NCBI RefSeq assembly: GCF_020907985.1
Contig: NZ_JAJJPA010000008.1
Coordinates: forward strand, 62,001 to 126,000
DNA: 64,000 nt
Reading direction: 5' to 3'
Source: Kitasatospora humi
GTDB lineage: Bacteria; Actinomycetota; Actinomycetes; Streptomycetales; Streptomycetaceae
A program made the position numbers and the translations under genes. Shown piece after piece: positions 62,478-64,000 of the stretch. The notes under the pieces were generated by a model that was not told the origin of the DNA, ran no database searches, and worked only from the letters and a program-made list of their open reading frames with translations. Each line of letters starts with the position of its first letter. Position 1 is the first letter of the stretch.

Positions 62478-63113
62478 TCAGGCGCGGACGGCGGAGATGT
62501 CGAAGCTGAGCTTGACCTTCTCGCCGATCAGTACGCCGCCGGTCTCCAGCGCCGCGTTGTAGGTCAGGCCGAACTCGGTGCGGTCGACGGTGGTGCGGCC
62601 CTCGAAGCCGAGCCGCTGGATGCCGTACGGGTCGGTGGCGCTGCCGGTGTAGTCCAGGTCCAGTACGACCGGGCGGGTGACGCCCTTGATGGTGAGGTCG
62701 CCGGTCATCCGGTAGGTCTCGGTGTCCAGTTGCTGGGCGGAGGTGCTGCGGAAGGTGATCTCCGGGTGCTTGTCGACCTCGAAGAAGTCGCTGGTGCGCA
62801 GGTGGCCGTCGCGCTGCTCGTTGCCGGTGTCGATGCTCTCCACCTTGATGCTGAGCTCGGCGCTGGAGGCGGCCGGGTTGCTGCCGTCCAGGTGCAGGGT
62901 GCCCTGGTAGTCGGCGAACTCGCCGCGCACGTTGGTGACCATGGCGTGCCGCACGCTGAAGCCGATCCGGCTGTGCGTGGTGTCGATGGTGTAGTCGCCG
63001 GTCAGGTGGGCCAGGTCGGCGGACGGTGCGTCGAGTGTGGCGACGGTGGCGGCGCCGGCGGTGGCCGGGGCGGTGGTGGCGGTGGTGGCGGACTTGCGGC
63101 CGAAGATGCCCAT
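62478..63113 (-). CDS. YceI-family lipid-binding protein
   Basis: 211 residues from ATG 63113 with SD AGGAG 8 bases upstream. YTIDTTHSRIGFSVRHAMVT, TIKGVTRPVVLDLDYTG and GVLIGEKVKLSFDISAVRA are YceI lipocalin-like hallmarks. The N-terminus is Ala/Thr-rich and not a clear signal peptide, so it may be cytoplasmic. YceI proteins bind isoprenoid or polyprenol-type lipids. Confidence 0.93.
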   Translation of the reverse strand: MGIFGRKSATTATTAPATAGAATVATLDAPSADLAHLTGDYTIDTTHSRIGFSVRHAMVTNVRGEFADYQGTLHLDGSNPAASSAELSIKVESIDTGNEQRDGHLRTSDFFEVDKHPEITFRSTSAQQLDTETYRMTGDLTIKGVTRPVVLDLDYTGSATDPYGIQRLGFEGRTTVDRTEFGLTYNAALETGGVLIGEKVKLSFDISAVRA

Positions 63114-63125
63114 GATCACTCCTGA

Positions 63126-63186
63126 TTTGGTTTAGTGTTCAACTTCCTGAGTCCCACAGTAGCGCGGTTTGGTTCAAGCTTCAACT
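63126..63186. promoter_or_regulatory. Two 19-bp direct repeats upstream of YceI gene
   Basis: TTTGGTTTAGTGTTCAACT (63126-63144) and TTTGGTTCAAGCTTCAACT (63168-63186) share 14 of 19 bases and start 42 bp apart, four DNA turns. They lie directly before the YceI start, in a local low-GC patch. Likely regulator sites, for example MarR or HxlR type. Confidence 0.6.
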
Positions 63187-63270
63187 ACAGCCGTGAAATG
63201 TCCGACGCACTGGTTAGGCTCGCCGGGATCAGGTCGATTGCGGCGGCGGAAGCGGAGGTGACGGCAGCCG

Positions 63271-64000
63271 GTGTTCGCCGTGCACGCCCGCTGGCTGCCC
63301 GACGGCGGCGGAGTGGCCCTCTGGGTGGAGGACGCCCGGGCGGTCGGCCGCGCCCGGGAGGCGGCGCCGGGCCGCGCCGTCCCCACGCATCCGTTCGCCG
63401 GCCCGGCCGAGCTGCTGGCCCGGCTGCTCGGCGGGATCGGGCCCGGCCTGGAGTGGCTGGCCGGGCAGGCGGCCGAGCGCTGGCTCACGCTCACGCTGCC
63501 CGGACTGGGCGGCACGCCGGTGCCCTCGCCCGAGCTGCTCGGCGGCGGGGCTCGGCACGCCGACTGCCGGCGGGACTGGCGGGTGCCCGTGCTGGTCTTC
63601 GAACCGGCCCAGGCGGCCCAGCTGCTGGGCGAGCTGTTCGACCCGCGCTGGGCGCTGACCAGTGCCGAGCTCCCCGAGCTGGGCCGGGTGGACGTCGCAT
63701 ACGGGGCTTCGCTGCGCTGGCTGACCGGTGTCCACGACCTCGCCTGGCGGCTCGCGGGTGCCGGACGGGTGCTGCCGGGCCTGACGTGGGTGCGGGGCGC
63801 CGCCCACGCCCAATGGCAGCCGGCGCCGACGGCGGCGGACCACCGGGAGGCCCGTGCGCTCGCCGCCGGCTGCCCGCCGGTGGTGCGGGGGGAACGGTCG
63901 GCGGACGAGCTGCTGGTGGAGGCGCTGGCCGTACTGACCGACCGCGAGGTGCGCGTCGCGCTTGCCGAGCGGCCAGCCGGACTTCCCCGGCTGGACGTTG
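63271..64000 (+). CDS. Probable SNF2-type helicase, N-terminal part (runs off the window)
   Basis: An open frame from GTG 63271 runs to the right edge, at least 243 codons. Its start FAVHARWLPDGGGVALWVED and segments LLGELFDPRWALTSAELPEL and GLTWVRGAAHAQWQP resemble the accessory N-terminal domain (PF12419 type) of actinomycete SNF2 helicases. No helicase motif is within the window, so this rests on the N-terminal pattern only. Confidence 0.6.
   Translation, partial: MFAVHARWLPDGGGVALWVEDARAVGRAREAAPGRAVPTHPFAGPAELLARLLGGIGPGLEWLAGQAAERWLTLTLPGLGGTPVPSPELLGGGARHADCRRDWRVPVLVFEPAQAAQLLGELFDPRWALTSAELPELGRVDVAYGASLRWLTGVHDLAWRLAGAGRVLPGLTWVRGAAHAQWQPAPTAADHREARALAAGCPPVVRGERSADELLVEALAVLTDREVRVALAERPAGLPRLDV

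Overview
High-GC (roughly 70-75 percent by eye) chromosomal DNA from a streptomycete-type actinomycete (Streptomyces, Kitasatospora or Streptacidiphilus). Pointers are frequent GTG starts and 4-base ATGA/GTGA stop-start overlaps, two Scr1-type HTH regulator/DUF397 pairs, a class F sortase, an MmyB-like regulator, an RsbW-like ATPase and the Pgl (BREX type 2) proteins PglX and PglW. No rRNA, tRNA, transposase or CRISPR array was found.

Region 1 (1-15.2 kb) is a defence island. It starts with the tail of an Scr1-type regulator and its DUF397 partner. The DNA methyltransferase pglX lies on the minus strand at 0.46-4.2 kb and the NERD/kinase protein pglW on the minus strand at 10.8-15.2 kb. Between them sit a secreted protein and a plus-strand, translationally coupled five-gene cluster: a HEPN-like protein, a KGGVGR-variant MinD/ParA-type ATPase, a second P-loop ATPase, an AlbA_2 (Schlafen-like) protein and a ParA ATPase. 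pglY and pglZ are not in the window. This cluster is my best candidate for an undescribed system.

Region 2 (15.2-30.4 kb) is mixed metabolism and regulation. It holds an aminotransferase class IV enzyme and a magnesium M-box riboswitch followed by a short leader ORF and an NRAMP-related transporter whose metal-site motifs differ from classical NRAMP. Next come a Uma2-type nuclease, a regulator/MFS pair, a kinase-fold phosphotransferase, a winged-helix/zinc-ribbon protein, a second Scr1/DUF397 pair, an anti-sigma-type ATPase, a class F sortase with an overlapping wall-protein gene, a HAD hydrolase and an ABC ATPase.

Region 3 (30.5-48.5 kb) looks like conserved streptomycete chromosome. It encodes a membrane Ser/Thr kinase, an MmcQ/YjbR protein, a zinc-ribbon protein, a multi-TM protein, TatA, an acyl-CoA dehydrogenase divergent from a double-TetR regulator, an HSP90-like ATPase coupled to a TPR protein, a ThrE-type exporter, a membrane protein and a NlpC/P60 hydrolase.

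Region 4 (48.5-64 kb) is accessory and partly decayed. Two 98-bp direct repeats flank a GNAT gene. A metallo-beta-lactamase-fold gene has several frameshifts and a PHP phosphatase gene has one. The rest is acetyltransferases, TetR and LysR regulators with visible palindromic operators, an MFS pump, a tautomerase, YceI and the start of a probable SNF2 helicase cut by the window end.
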